64,000 bases of DNA, taken from the NCBI RefSeq assembly GCF_000270245.1, contig NC_015635.1, forward strand, positions 4,712,001 to 4,776,000. Reading direction: 5' to 3'. Below, in pieces: positions 8,541 through 17,493 of this stretch (positions are counted from its first letter, which is position 1; the number at the start of each line of letters is the position of its first letter). This DNA is from Microlunatus phosphovorus NM-1. Lineage in GTDB: Bacteria; Actinomycetota; Actinomycetes; Propionibacteriales; Propionibacteriaceae. The notes under the pieces are model-generated. The model was not told where the DNA came from. It made no database searches and saw only the letters and a program-made list of their open reading frames with translations. The position numbers and the translations under genes are program-made.

Positions 8541-9551
8541 ATGCTGAGGTGGCTCAAAGGCAACGGTCGTTGGTTGGCTCCAACCGTGCTGGTCCTGATC
8601 AACCTGGTCCTGATCACGCTGCTGCTCCTCCAGCACCCGACCATCGTGGCTGTGCCGGCCGGGGCCGCGCCGGCCGAGCCCGTCGCCTCCGCCGGCCCGT
8701 CCGATTCTGGCACCGGTCCCGATGAGTCGCTCAGCCCAAGCGGAGCGGTCCGCACCAGCGAGTCGATCCGGCACGGCGGCTCAGCCACCCTGAGCGAATC
8801 GGCGAGTAACCGTGTGGACCCCTCACCGACCCGATCAGCTTCGCCGAGCCCATCGGTCTCACCGTCCTCGGCTGCCGGGCCGGCCCGTCTGCTTGCCGCG
8901 AACTCGGCGAAGATCGCCTGGCGCGCCGAGCAGGGCACCTGTGGCCGCCGATCGACCGTCGAGGTGACCGACGACGGCGGACGGACCTGGCGCAAGACCA
9001 GGCCGGGCATCCGTGGCATCGTTCGGCTGAGGGCATACGGCGAGAACTCGGTCTTCGCCGTCGGCGCGGACGCCCAGTGCAAGCCGACCTACGCCTGGAT
9101 CGGTTCGCCCGACGGCACCTGGCACCGTGACCAGTCGGTCATTTGGGATGTGTGGTTCCGCTTTCCCGACCACCCCGATCGGGTGCATGCTCCCGGTGGT
9201 CGAACGAGTCGTCCCTGTGCCGACCACCTCGTGTCATTCGCTGCGACCGACGACTCTGCCGCGGCGCTGTGTGGTGACGGACGAATCCGCACGATGCAGA
9301 AGGAGCAGGCTTGGCGTACGGTCGCACGGCAGAGCTCCGCTGTGGCACTGGGGAACAGTGAACAAGGGATCGTGATCGCCCAACCGTCCGCCTCATGCAC
9401 CGACCTCGTCGTCCGCCGACTGAGCCTGACCGGCACCGGCCTGGCTGCCGGAGGGCCCGGATGCCGGCCCGGCGCCGAGGAACGGCTCAGTGTGGCGATC
9501 GGCGGCTCGACCGTCTGGCAGTGGGTGGGAAACGACGTCGTCGTGTCCTAG
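8541..9551 (+). CDS. Membrane-anchored extracytoplasmic protein with Asp-box-like motif
   Basis: Unrecognised 336-residue protein. One N-terminal hydrophobic segment (about 13-35) acts as an anchor or uncleaved signal. A Ser/Thr/Pro-rich linker (about 40-115) follows, then a globular domain with several Cys. That domain contains DDGGRTWRKT, matching the Asp-box/BNR repeat seen in beta-propellers. A single clear box is visible, so the propeller is tentative. It sits between the phosphatase and the aminotransferase of the polysaccharide locus, so a surface or glycan-related role is possible. ATG at 8541 is the last start before the membrane segment. Confidence 0.7.
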   Translation: MLRWLKGNGRWLAPTVLVLINLVLITLLLLQHPTIVAVPAGAAPAEPVASAGPSDSGTGPDESLSPSGAVRTSESIRHGGSATLSESASNRVDPSPTRSASPSPSVSPSSAAGPARLLAANSAKIAWRAEQGTCGRRSTVEVTDDGGRTWRKTRPGIRGIVRLRAYGENSVFAVGADAQCKPTYAWIGSPDGTWHRDQSVIWDVWFRFPDHPDRVHAPGGRTSRPCADHLVSFAATDDSAAALCGDGRIRTMQKEQAWRTVARQSSAVALGNSEQGIVIAQPSASCTDLVVRRLSLTGTGLAAGGPGCRPGAEERLSVAIGGSTVWQWVGNDVVVS

Positions 9552-9720
9552 CGCTGTCCCGGCGGCGTCAGCGGTTGGCGCTGCCAACACCGGCAGGCGA
9601 CGAGGGCCGCAACTCGGTGTCGGCCGGCTTCGCACCGGACTGGCGGAGTGCACGAATCGGTCGCTTCGGGGGCGGACCAAAGCTTGTCACTACTAGGACT
9701 CCATATCGGAAGGATCCCGA

Positions 9721-10917
9721 GTGCGCCCCGAGGCGATGTCATGCGCGCCGGCCTTGAACCGCATCCACCTTTCGCCGCCCGACGTCGGAGCCGATGAAGA
9801 GATCGCGGTGCTTCGTGCCCTTCGATCAGGGTGGGTTGCGCCGCTGGGCCCGGAGGTAGACGCGTTCGAGCGTGAGCTGGCGGCCGCCACCGACCGACAG
9901 CACGCCGTCGCGCTGGCCAGCGGCACCGCCGCACTCCACCTGGGTCTGCTGGCCCTTGGCGTCGGGCCCGGCGACGTCGTCCTGACCTCGACCATGACCT
10001 TTGCGGCCACCGTCAACGCGATCCTCTACACCGGCGCCCGTCCCGTTCTGGTCGACTGCGACGAGAGCGGCGCCATCTCGGTCGATCTCCTGGTCAAGGC
10101 GTACGAGGATCGGCGGGCACAGTCCGCATCGATCAAGGCGATACTGCCCGTCGACCTCTTCGGCAAGGTTGCGGACTACCGTTCGATCACCCCGCTGGCC
10201 GAGCGCTGGGACTTGCCAGTGTTGTCGGACGCCGCAGAGTCCGTCGGCGCCCAACGCTACGGGCGACCGGCGGGTTCCTTCGGACACGCAGCCGCGCTGT
10301 CCTTCAACGGCAACAAGGTCATGACCACCTCCGGCGGCGGCGCGCTGCTCACCGACGATGCAGCACGTGCGGACTACGTCCGATATCTCGCCAGCCAAGC
10401 CCGGCAGCAGGTTCGTCACTACGAACACACCGAGGTCGGTTTCAACTATCGACTGTCGAACCTGCTTGCGGCCTTGGGCCGGGCCCAGCTGGCCCGCCTT
10501 CCCGAGATGATTCAGCGGCGCCGCGCATTGCGCCTCGCCTACCGTGACTTCTTTGCCGAGGTGCCCGGTGTTCACCTCCTCGGAGAAGCAGACGGCCAAC
10601 CCGAGCAGGAAGACCACCGAGAGAACTTCTGGCTCACCTGCGTGGTGGTCGATCCCGCACAGACTGGATGGACGTCGAGCGAACTGGTGGCGTGGTTGGA
10701 GGACGCCAACATCGAGGCACGTCCGCTGTGGAAGCCGATGCATACTCAGCCGGTGTTCGCCGGGGCACCCGCCTATCTGAACGGAACCTCGGAATTCCTG
10801 TACCACAACGGGCTTTCGCTGCCGAGCGGATCCGGACTCGACGAGGGCGGCCGGGGTCGAGTCCTGTCCGCTCTGTCGGAGTTCCTCGAGCTGCAACGGC
10901 GTCGCCACCATGGGTGA
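9721..10917 (+). CDS. pglE: DegT/DnrJ/EryC1/StrS aminotransferase, PglE-like
   Basis: PLP-dependent nucleotide-sugar aminotransferase of 398 residues. The PLP lysine is at about 199 in SFNGNKVMTTSGGG. ALASGTAALHLGLLALGVG near the N-terminus holds the phosphate-binding loop. LEDANIEARPLWKPMH is the typical C-terminal motif of PglE/WecE-type enzymes. With PglC- and PglD-like genes directly after it, the likely reaction is amination of UDP-4-keto-6-deoxy-GlcNAc on the way to UDP-bacillosamine. The start is GTG at 9721, with an alternative ATG at 9736. It overlaps the next gene by 8 bp. Confidence 0.88.
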   Translation: MRPEAMSCAPALNRIHLSPPDVGADEEIAVLRALRSGWVAPLGPEVDAFERELAAATDRQHAVALASGTAALHLGLLALGVGPGDVVLTSTMTFAATVNAILYTGARPVLVDCDESGAISVDLLVKAYEDRRAQSASIKAILPVDLFGKVADYRSITPLAERWDLPVLSDAAESVGAQRYGRPAGSFGHAAALSFNGNKVMTTSGGGALLTDDAARADYVRYLASQARQQVRHYEHTEVGFNYRLSNLLAALGRAQLARLPEMIQRRRALRLAYRDFFAEVPGVHLLGEADGQPEQEDHRENFWLTCVVVDPAQTGWTSSELVAWLEDANIEARPLWKPMHTQPVFAGAPAYLNGTSEFLYHNGLSLPSGSGLDEGGRGRVLSALSEFLELQRRRHHG

Positions 10918-11518
10918 CACCGCGGCCAAACGCACCTTCGACGTGTGCGCGGCAAGTGCCGGACTGATCATCAGCGCACCGATCCAGCTGGTCACCGCGG
11001 CGGCTATCGCGCTTCGCCTGGGCAGACCGATCTTCTTCCGATAGGTCCGGCCTGGCCGCGACGGAAAACCCTTCACCTTGATCAAGTTCCGCACCATGGT
11101 TGCCCTGGACGCCCGCGGCGGGAGAGCAAGCGACGCCGAACGGCTGACGTCACTTGGCCGGTTTCTGCGCGCGACGAGCCTGGATGAGCTCCCGACTCTC
11201 TACAACGTCGCGCGTGGCGATATGAGCATCGTCGGTCCACGGCCGCTGCTGATGGAATACCTGCCGCTCTACACTCCCGAGCAGGCGCGCCGGCACGAGG
11301 TCAGACCAGGAATCACCGGACTGGCCCAGATCAGCGGACGCAACGCCCTCACCTGGCCGGAGCGGCTGGCGCTCGACGTCGACTACGTCCGTCGACGCTC
11401 GTTCCGGCTCGACCTGATCATCCTGCTGAAGACGTTTGGGCAGGTCCTTCGGTTCAACCAGGTGTCTGCACCCGGCGAGGCAACGATGAGGCCCTTCACG
11501 ATGGACTTTCAGCCATGA
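10910..11518 (+). pseudogene. pglC: Initiating sugar-phosphate transferase (PglC/WcaJ-like), interrupted by an amber codon
   Basis: Bacterial sugar transferase family (PF02397) that moves a sugar-1-phosphate onto undecaprenyl phosphate to start a glycan. The frame is open from ATG 10910 to 11518 except for one TAG at 11042-11044. The stop falls in GRPIFFR-stop-VRPGRDGKPF, where relatives have Gln, so a single CAG to TAG change explains it. Everything else looks intact: an N-terminal membrane hairpin, IKFRTM, LPTLYNVARGDMSIVGPRPL and RPGITGLAQISGRN. It could be a real lesion, a sequence error or suppressed readthrough. It overlaps pglE and pglD, as in a working operon. Confidence 0.85.
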
Positions 11519-12162
11519 CCGCCGCTCCCCTGGTGACCGTCGGGGCCGCGGGATTCGGCCGGGAGCTCCTCGATGTCGTCGATGCTGTCAACAAGGCGTC
11601 AGCTGAAACCGTCTGGGAGCTGACCGGTGTCCTGGACGACGCGCCGTCCGACTCCGATCTCGACAACATCGACCGCCGCGGTCTTCCGTTCCTGGGGCCG
11701 GTCGAACCTTGGGTGGCGAGCCACTCTTCGACGCACTTCGCCGTCGGGGTGGGCAGTCCCTCGGTTCGCCGCCGCCTGGCCAGGCTGTTCGAGCACCACG
11801 GCCACCGACCGGCGACCGTCTGCCACCCTACGGCAACGTTCGGTTTCGACGCGGTCTGCGCGCCGGGCACCGTCATCTGCGCGGGCGTCCAGATCTCGAC
11901 GAACGTTCACCTGGGTCCACATACGCATGTCAATCCGAACGCGACCATCGGACATGACAGCGTGCTCGGTGCCTATGTCTCGGTGAACCCTGGCGCCGTC
12001 ATCTCCGGGGCCTGCGACCTGGAGGAGGCGTGCCTCATCGGAGCCGGGGCGGTCGTGCTTCAGGGTTTGCGGATCGGTGCCGAAGCGATCGTCGGCGCGG
12101 CCGCTTGCGTCACTGGCCCCGTGGACCCGGGTTCTGTCGTCAAGGGAGTGCCAGCACGATGA
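11515..12162 (+). CDS. pglD: PglD/NeuD-like sugar N-acetyltransferase
   Basis: Left-handed beta-helix acetyltransferase of 215 residues. An N-terminal Rossmann-like part (VTVGAAGFGRELLDVVDAV) binds the UDP-sugar. Hexapeptide repeats from about residue 105 end in GAGAVVLQGLRIGAEAIVGA. The catalytic His is in NATIGHDS (about 143). By analogy with Campylobacter PglD it acetylates UDP-4-amino-sugar to UDP-diacetylbacillosamine with acetyl-CoA. ATG overlaps the end of pglC by 4 bp, and its stop overlaps the next ATG (ATGA), so the genes are coupled. Confidence 0.85.
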   Translation: MTAAPLVTVGAAGFGRELLDVVDAVNKASAETVWELTGVLDDAPSDSDLDNIDRRGLPFLGPVEPWVASHSSTHFAVGVGSPSVRRRLARLFEHHGHRPATVCHPTATFGFDAVCAPGTVICAGVQISTNVHLGPHTHVNPNATIGHDSVLGAYVSVNPGAVISGACDLEEACLIGAGAVVLQGLRIGAEAIVGAAACVTGPVDPGSVVKGVPAR

Positions 12163-13394
12163 CACGGGCCAACGAGACATCGGTTCGCGCACACGCACTA
12201 CGGACACCGCCATCGGCACCGGGGCCGATCAGGATCTTCACCGAAGCCAGGCTGTACGACGACGGGGCCGGCGGGGTCGTCGCGCTCGATCGTGCCAGCA
12301 GCTCGGGCGCGTGGACGTCGTACGTCGCCCACCTCGAAGCCGTCCAATTGGCCGCGCGCGTCGGTCCGGCGAACCCGCGGGCGCATCTCCCGATCGGTGA
12401 GATACCCATCTATCGGTTGCCGTTCTTCCAAGGGCCGCGCCAGCTGATCAGCCGGCTTCCGCAGGTGATCAAGGCCGTCGCCAGCTCAACCTCTGAGGCA
12501 CGTCTGTGCATCTTCGTCTTACCGGGACCGCTCGGCTCCATCGGAGCGGCCTGGTGCCGCGTGCGCCGGCGTCGATACGCCGTCGAGGTGATCGGTGATC
12601 CGGTGCAGGTGCTGCGTTCGGGCGTCATAGGGCCCGTCGGAAGTCACCTCGCCCCGGTCTGTGGACGCCTGATGACATGGCTCGTCGGTGGCGCGGGCGC
12701 CGCCCACTATGTCACCGAAGAGACACTCCAGCGCCTCTATCCACCAGCTCGCCATGCGCACCAGCATGCGTTCTCCAACGTCGATCTCAGCGACACCGAC
12801 TTCACCCCTGGCCCTCGTCGGACCCCTTTCCCGGTGCGGGAACTGATTGCGGTCGGAACCCAGGACCAGCTCTACAAGGGCCACGACGACTTGATTCGTG
12901 CGGTCGCGCTGCTCTCGGCCACGCACCCGGACCTGCGCCTGACCTTGGTGGGCGACGGGCGCCACTCGGCCGAGCTGCGCGCACTCGCCGTCGCGAGCGG
13001 CATCGCCGATCGGGTGACCTTCCGAGGTCGCGTCGACTCCCGCGAGGAGTTACGACGGCTGCTTGGTCGAGCAGACCTCTTCTGCATGCCCTCGCGGACC
13101 GAAGGTCTGCCGCGAGCCTTGATCGAGGCGATGGCTCGTGGCGTTCCCTGTATCGGCACGACTGTCGGAGGGATCCCTGAGCTGCTGCCGGCCGACCTCT
13201 GTGTCCCGCCGAATGACCCTGTTGCTCTGGCCTCCGCCATGGCGGACTTTGCCGAGGGAACCAGGGACGTCACGGAGGTGTCGAGAATCTTGTGGGAACG
13301 GGCGCAACGCTTCCGTCCGGACCAACAGGCGAGGCGACGGGAGCAATGGCTGGCGAGTGTGAGGCGGCTGGCCGGATTGCCGGTGCCGAGATGA
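12159..13394 (+). CDS. Glycosyltransferase family 4
   Basis: GT-B fold transferase of 411 residues that adds a sugar to a lipid-linked glycan at the inner face of the membrane. The acceptor-side N-domain is followed by [20 protein letters not shown] at the start of the donor domain, then [16 protein letters not shown]. The E-x7-E motif is in [23 protein letters not shown] at 12159 overlaps the pglD stop as ATGA, which decides the start. Donor and acceptor sugars cannot be read from the sequence. Confidence 0.87.
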   Translation: MTRANETSVRAHALRTPPSAPGPIRIFTEARLYDDGAGGVVALDRASSSGAWTSYVAHLEAVQLAARVGPANPRAHLPIGEIPIYRLPFFQGPRQLISRLPQVIKAVASSTSEARLCIFVLPGPLGSIGAAWCRVRRRRYAVEVIGDPVQVLRSGVIGPVGSHLAPVCGRLMTWLVGGAGAAHYVTEETLQRLYPPARHAHQHAFSNVDLSDTDFTPGPRRTPFPVRELIAVGTQDQLYKGHDDLIRAVALLSATHPDLRLTLVGDGRHSAELRALAVASGIADRVTFRGRVDSREELRRLLGRADLFCMPSRTEGLPRALIEAMARGVPCIGTTVGGIPELLPADLCVPPNDPVALASAMADFAEGTRDVTEVSRILWERAQRFRPDQQARRREQWLASVRRLAGLPVPR

Positions 13395-13422
13395 GCTGGA
13401 ACCCGATCAGGAGCTCGGCAAC

Positions 13423-14640
13423 GTGAGACCCAGCGGCACCGGCCTGCGGCGGAGGCCTGATCTCGGCCGACAATCCCCCCGTCCAGTGGAGACCGCCGAG
13501 AATGTGGCGGACCCGAACAGCGTCGATCGGACCACGCCCGAGCCCGGCATCCGGGTCGTCAGCTGGCTCGTCGCCACCTTCGCCGTCACCACGATCACGG
13601 CACTCTTCTGTCTGTTCGTCCCCGACTTGTGGCATTGGATGGTCATCCCGCTGAGCATCGCCGGAGTGTTGGTCGGCGTGGACGTGATCGAATGGATATC
13701 CGGCCGGCTGGACATCTTTCAGCCCCGCGCAGTCGTGGCGCTGCTCGGATTTCACCTGTGCTATCTCGGTCCGATGCTGCACGTCACTTTGGACTACTGG
13801 CCGAGGTTCGTGGCGCCGGCTGATGACTGGCGCGAATCCTTGGGCATCCTCGGCGCCGTCAACGCGATCGGAATCCTTCTCTATCGCTTCATCATCTCGC
13901 TTCGCCGACCCCAGCGAGTCCAGCGACCGGGCCGCGAGCTGGACGTCCGCCGATTCCTGACGATCACCACTGCGGCAGTTGCCATCGGACTCCTCGCCCT
14001 CGGCCTGGTGGTCACCCAGTTCGGTGGCCTCCTGCGCTATGTCCAGGTGCTCGCCGGCCAACGCGAGCTGTTGGCCGGTCGGGGCTGGCTCCTGCTGCTC
14101 GCCGAATCCTGGCCAATGCTCCTCTTCATCGCCGTGACACTGCTTGCCCGCAAGAAGCTGCGCGCAAGCAACGTAGCGACGATTGCCCTGATCATCGGGT
14201 TCCTGATCGTCCAGTTCACCGTCAGCGGCCTCCGCGGGAGTCGCGCCGAGACAGTCTGGCCCACAGCCATAGCGCTGGCGTTCGTACATCTCGCCATCAC
14301 CCGGATCAGCCGCCGCGTGATCATTGCTGCGCTCCTGATCTTGACCGGGTTCAGCTATGCCTACGGGTTCTACAAGACCGCCGGTGCCCAGGTCCTGGAT
14401 CTGGCAAATCAGCGGACGACCCTGCAGATGATGTCAGCTCAGACGGGCCGGAGCTTCACCTTGCTGGTGCTCGAGGACTACGGACGTGCGGGGACACAGG
14501 CTCTGGTTGTTGATCGGCTCAGCCGGGGCGCAGAGCTGAGTTGGGGCGCGACCTACCTCGGCGACGTGGCCAGGCTTGCACCGGACATGTTGATCCCAAC
14601 CCCGTCCAACGACAAAGTAGCGGCCGGCACTGAGCTGCTG
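13423..14640 (+). pseudogene. Wzy-like oligosaccharide repeat-unit polymerase, 3' end lost
   Basis: Polytopic membrane protein of the O-antigen polymerase type. About ten hydrophobic segments lie between residue 45 and about 330. The extracytoplasmic loop carries SGLRGSRAE, typical of such polymerases. Near 14600 the sequence [17 protein letters not shown] still resembles the family, but from about 14640 the same frame runs straight into an IS630 transposase. The native C-terminus, perhaps 80-120 residues with the last membrane segments, is missing. The start is GTG at 13423, 28 bp after the GT4 gene. Without a polymerase the repeat unit may not be extended, unless the second polytopic gene at 31212 takes over. 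Confidence 0.75.
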
Positions 14641-15520
14641 CATGCCGATGGTGTGCAGAACAGCGAGATCGCCGATCGGGTCGGGGTGTCTCGACCCACG
14701 GTGAACCGATGGCGGGACCGCTACGAGGCGAGTGGGATCGACGGGCTGGTCGATGAGGAACGGTCCGGACGGCCGCGGGAGATCGATCCGAGCGACATCG
14801 TCACCGCGACCTTGACCCCACCGCCGGCGCGGCTGGGGGTGACTCACTGGTCGAGCCGGCTGCTCGCGTCGCAGTTGAAGGTCAACCACGTGACGATCAC
14901 GAAGGCGTGGAAGCGGTTCGGGGTGCGGCCCTGGAAGAGCGATACGTTCAAGTTCTCCACCGACCCCGAGCTGGAAGCCAAGGTGGTTGACGTCGTCGGG
15001 CTGTATCTCGCACCACCGGAGAACGCAGTTGTCCTCTGTGTGGATGAGAAGTCGCAGATTCAGGCGTTGAACCGGACGCAGAAGGTGCTGCCGATGCAGC
15101 CCGGCCACGCCGAACAACGCACCCACGACTACGTCCGGCACGGCACGACCACCTTGTTCGCGGCGTTGGAGATCGCGGGCCTATCCCGAGGTCGAGCTGC
15201 ATCTGGTGATGGACAACTACGCGACTCACAAGCATCCGAAGGTCAAGTCCTGGCTGGCGGCGAACCCGCGGATCATCGTGCACTTCACCCCGACCTCTGG
15301 GTCGTGGCTGAACCTGGTCGAGGTCTGGTTCGGCATCATCGAACGCCAAGCCATCCGCCGCGGCGTGTTCCCTTCAGTCCGCGACCTGATGATCAAGATC
15401 CGGGCCTTCATCGACGGCTGGAACCGCCGCAAACACCCCTTCATCTGGACCAAGACACCCGACGAGATCCTCACCAAAATCAGCCGGAAACGTAACAGGA
15501 CTTCGTCAGCGAACCACTAG
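14640..15520 (+). mobile_element. IS630-family transposase remnant
   Basis: The helix-turn-helix part ([20 protein letters not shown]) is in frame with the truncated wzy. It lacks the first 40 or so residues of the family. The DDE domain shows the first Asp in [10 protein letters not shown]. At about 15178 the frame breaks: LFAALEIA is followed directly, in another frame, by [19 protein letters not shown]. This implies loss of about 25 codons plus a shift. The second Asp and the Glu ([11 protein letters not shown]) are present downstream, with a stop at 15520. It is inactive as it stands. Terminal repeats were not recognised. Confidence 0.85.
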
Positions 15521-15569
15521 CGTAGAAGACGACGGGGCTGATTGGTTAGGGCTGATTATGTATCTTATG

Positions 15570-15599
15570 TCAACTAGTCAGCACAGGTGGTCTAGTTGA
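15570..15599. promoter_or_regulatory. Inverted repeat upstream of the GntR gene
   Basis: TCAACTAG (15570-15577) and CTAGTTGA (15592-15599) are perfect 8-bp arms 14 bp apart, directly before the GntR gene. This is a likely autoregulatory operator. Confidence 0.6.
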
Positions 15600-15630
15600 C
15601 TTGCACCAGCATAGGCCCTACCTTGAGTCT

Positions 15631-15960
15631 GTGGCTAGATACCGGGAGATCTACCAGGACCTTCGAGCCCGCATTACCGAGGGTGAGTTCGGGGTCGGGC
15701 GGCAACTCCCCGCGATTGCCGTGCTGCAGGAGCACTACGAGGTGCCCGGGCTGAACACGATCCGCCAGGCCCAGCAGCTGCTCGTCCATGACGGACTTAT
15801 CGAGACCCGCCAAGGAGTCGGAGCATTCGTTGTCAGCCTGACGCCAAACCCCCGCGAGACTGACGTCCTGGCGGAACTGTACGAGGCACGTGCTGCCCTC
15901 ACTAGGGCCATCACGGCGCTCGAGCGGGACACCCCAGACGGCAACCGGTCGATGGAGTAA
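15631..15960 (+). CDS. Small GntR-family regulator (YtrA-like)
   Basis: DNA-binding protein of about 109 residues. The winged helix-turn-helix covers residues 1-68 (VARYREIYQDLRARI through LIETRQGVGAFVV). The short C-terminal helix replaces a ligand domain, as in the YtrA group. GTG at 15631 is preferred because relatives begin with this ARYREI stretch; TTG at 15601 is an alternative. It is followed by two tiny membrane-protein genes. Such GntR-plus-small-protein sets are common on actinobacterial integrative elements, and here it lies between an IS remnant and a transposon. Confidence 0.8.
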   Translation: MARYREIYQDLRARITEGEFGVGRQLPAIAVLQEHYEVPGLNTIRQAQQLLVHDGLIETRQGVGAFVVSLTPNPRETDVLAELYEARAALTRAITALERDTPDGNRSME

Positions 15961-15964
15961 CGCT

Positions 15965-16150
15965 GTGTCAACGCCACTCTGGGTCGCCCTCCTGGTCGCA
16001 TGTGTCCTCATCGCCGCCTCGGCTGGAGCTGTCGGGCGGCACCGCCGCGGCAACAGCTCCGCCCGCGACGGTCTGACGCCAACCGAGTGGCTCCTGTGGG
16101 GCGTCGTCGGTGCTGCATTGCTCGTGGGCGTCCTGATCGCCCTGCTCTGA
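15965..16150 (+). CDS. Small two-helix membrane protein
   Basis: 61-residue hypothetical protein. Two hydrophobic stretches (about 4-22 and 43-60) are separated by a short basic loop (RHRRGNSS). GTG starts 4 bp after the GntR stop, so co-transcription is likely. No family was recognised. Confidence 0.55.
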   Translation: MSTPLWVALLVACVLIAASAGAVGRHRRGNSSARDGLTPTEWLLWGVVGAALLVGVLIALL

Positions 16151-16215
16151 ACCCCCGCTTCTGTCAGGGGTGCACGATCTGCTAGAAGCCAATCTCGAGA
16201 AGAGGAACTCAACTC

Positions 16216-16434
16216 ATGGACGCACACCTGGCCTGGTTGTTCGCTCTCGCCGGCGGCGCCGTGCTCATCGTCGGCGCACTCATGATCCTGGCGTACCGAC
16301 CGGCCGTCAGCGGCCTGGCCGCCGACGGGACGCCTGTCAGTATCGACGCCCGCGGTATTCGCCCTGCGGTCAGCATGGGCATCATCGCCGCCGGTGCATT
16401 GACTATCGGCCTCGCACCTCTGCTGACCCGTTGA
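16216..16434 (+). CDS. Small two-helix membrane protein
   Basis: 72-residue hypothetical protein. Hydrophobic segments lie at about 5-27 and 48-68, joined by a polar loop. GAGG lies 10 bases before the ATG. It follows the other small membrane gene by 65 bp and precedes the repeat array of the transposon-like element. No family was recognised. Confidence 0.55.
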   Translation: MDAHLAWLFALAGGAVLIVGALMILAYRPAVSGLAADGTPVSIDARGIRPAVSMGIIAAGALTIGLAPLLTR

Positions 16435-16447
16435 TACCCGGGTTGGC

Positions 16448-16538
16448 TTTGGGCGCGAGTTCTGGACGCGTTTGGGCGCGAGTTCTGGACGCACTCCATA
16501 GAGCGCGGCGCTCGGAATGTGCGCGAGATTCAGACGCG
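16448..16538. repeat. Tandem repeats at the left end of the Tn402-like element
   Basis: Two 23-bp units in direct tandem (16448-16470 and 16471-16493) share GGGCGCGAGTTCTGGACGC. They differ only in the last base. A weaker third copy is at 16518-16538 (GCGCGAGATTCAGACGCG). Arrays of short repeats next to the transposase operon are typical of transposase-binding sites in Tn7/Mu/Tn402-type ends. A matching inverted array on the far side was not found. Confidence 0.6.
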
Positions 16539-16683
16539 CGGCAATGCCGAAGCTGTTGCACTCGACGTCCGGTCGCGGAACATGTTCATCGGGCGGGTGT
16601 TGCGCAACGCCGCGGCCACCGGCGACCCTGACCTGTGGAGTTCGGCGCTTTGTGGCGGTGTTCTGTGATCGCTGGATGGCGGC

Positions 16684-17493
16684 TCAGGTGCCGATGACGA
16701 GGGTGCTGGCGGCGGCTTCGACGACGTCGTCGGTGATGGTTTCGAGTTGGTTGATCTTGAGTACGCGGTTTATTTGGGGGAAGAGGCGTTCGAGGAGTCG
16801 GAAGTTGCCGCGGGTGATGCGTTCGATGGCAGCGACGGCTTGGGCGTCGGTGAAGTCGTCGGGGTTGAGGGTGCGGCCAAGTCGTTTCCAGTGGCGGTCG
16901 AGGACGAAGAGCAGTTCTTCTCGGCCGAGAGTGCGGTAGCGGTGGGAGAAGCCGAGTCGGCTGTAGAGCTGGGGGTAGTGCCGGAACCGTTGGTCGATGC
17001 CGGGCATGCCGATCAGGATGATGGCGAGCTGGGTGCGGTCGTGGCGGTCGCGGAGCAGTTCCAAGGCGGTGGGGGTGAGCCGTTCGGCTTCGTCGACAAT
17101 GAGCAGTTCGACCCAGCGGGTCGTGTCGCCGACCCTGGTGCTGGTGATCTTGCCGCTGGTGCGTTGATGTTCGTCGACGCAGTTGCCGAGGCGGCTGATC
17201 CATCGGTCGATGTCGCGGAGCAGCTCGCGGTGCCGGGGCAGGACTTCGGGGGTGTAGACGACGGTGCGGGCACGGTTGGCGAGGGTGTTGTGTTTGGCGT
17301 CGTCGTCGATGCGCGGTCCCCAGGCTTGCAGGTAGGGCTCCAGGGTGTCCCAGTGGGCGTAGCGGCGGGCGGAGTTGGTCTTTCCTACACCAGCGTCGCC
17401 GTGACATATGCCGATGGTGTGGTCGGCGCGGACGGCGTTGGCGAACTCGGTGAAGCGTCGGTGTTCCTTGGTCACGATGAAGTTCTGACTCAT
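16684..17493 (-). CDS. tniB: TniB-like transposition ATPase
   Basis: AAA+ ATPase of 269 residues that helps a DDE transposase choose and commit to a target, like TniB, TnsC and MuB. Walker A GDAGVGKT is at 32-39. Walker B LLIVDEAERL is at about 117-126, and a sensor-like LIGMPGIDQR follows. ATG at 17493 overlaps the tniA stop as ATGA, fixing the start and showing translational coupling. No TniQ-like gene follows on this strand, so target-site selection may differ from Tn5053. Confidence 0.88.
   Translation of the reverse strand: MSQNFIVTKEHRRFTEFANAVRADHTIGICHGDAGVGKTNSARRYAHWDTLEPYLQAWGPRIDDDAKHNTLANRARTVVYTPEVLPRHRELLRDIDRWISRLGNCVDEHQRTSGKITSTRVGDTTRWVELLIVDEAERLTPTALELLRDRHDRTQLAIILIGMPGIDQRFRHYPQLYSRLGFSHRYRTLGREELLFVLDRHWKRLGRTLNPDDFTDAQAVAAIERITRGNFRLLERLFPQINRVLKINQLETITDDVVEAAASTLVIGT

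Noticed and set aside
9574-9588. Small hairpin GTTGGC-GCT-GCCAAC after the Asp-box protein gene
   Set aside because: A 6-bp stem without a T-run is too common in such GC-rich DNA to call a terminator.
12030-12158. Upstream extension of the GT4 gene
   Set aside because: It overlaps pglD; the ATGA junction at 12159 is a better start and the extension is Arg-rich shadow sequence.
16448-16538. A possible CRISPR array
   Set aside because: The repeats are in direct tandem without unique spacers and no cas genes are present. No CRISPR array was seen elsewhere in the window.
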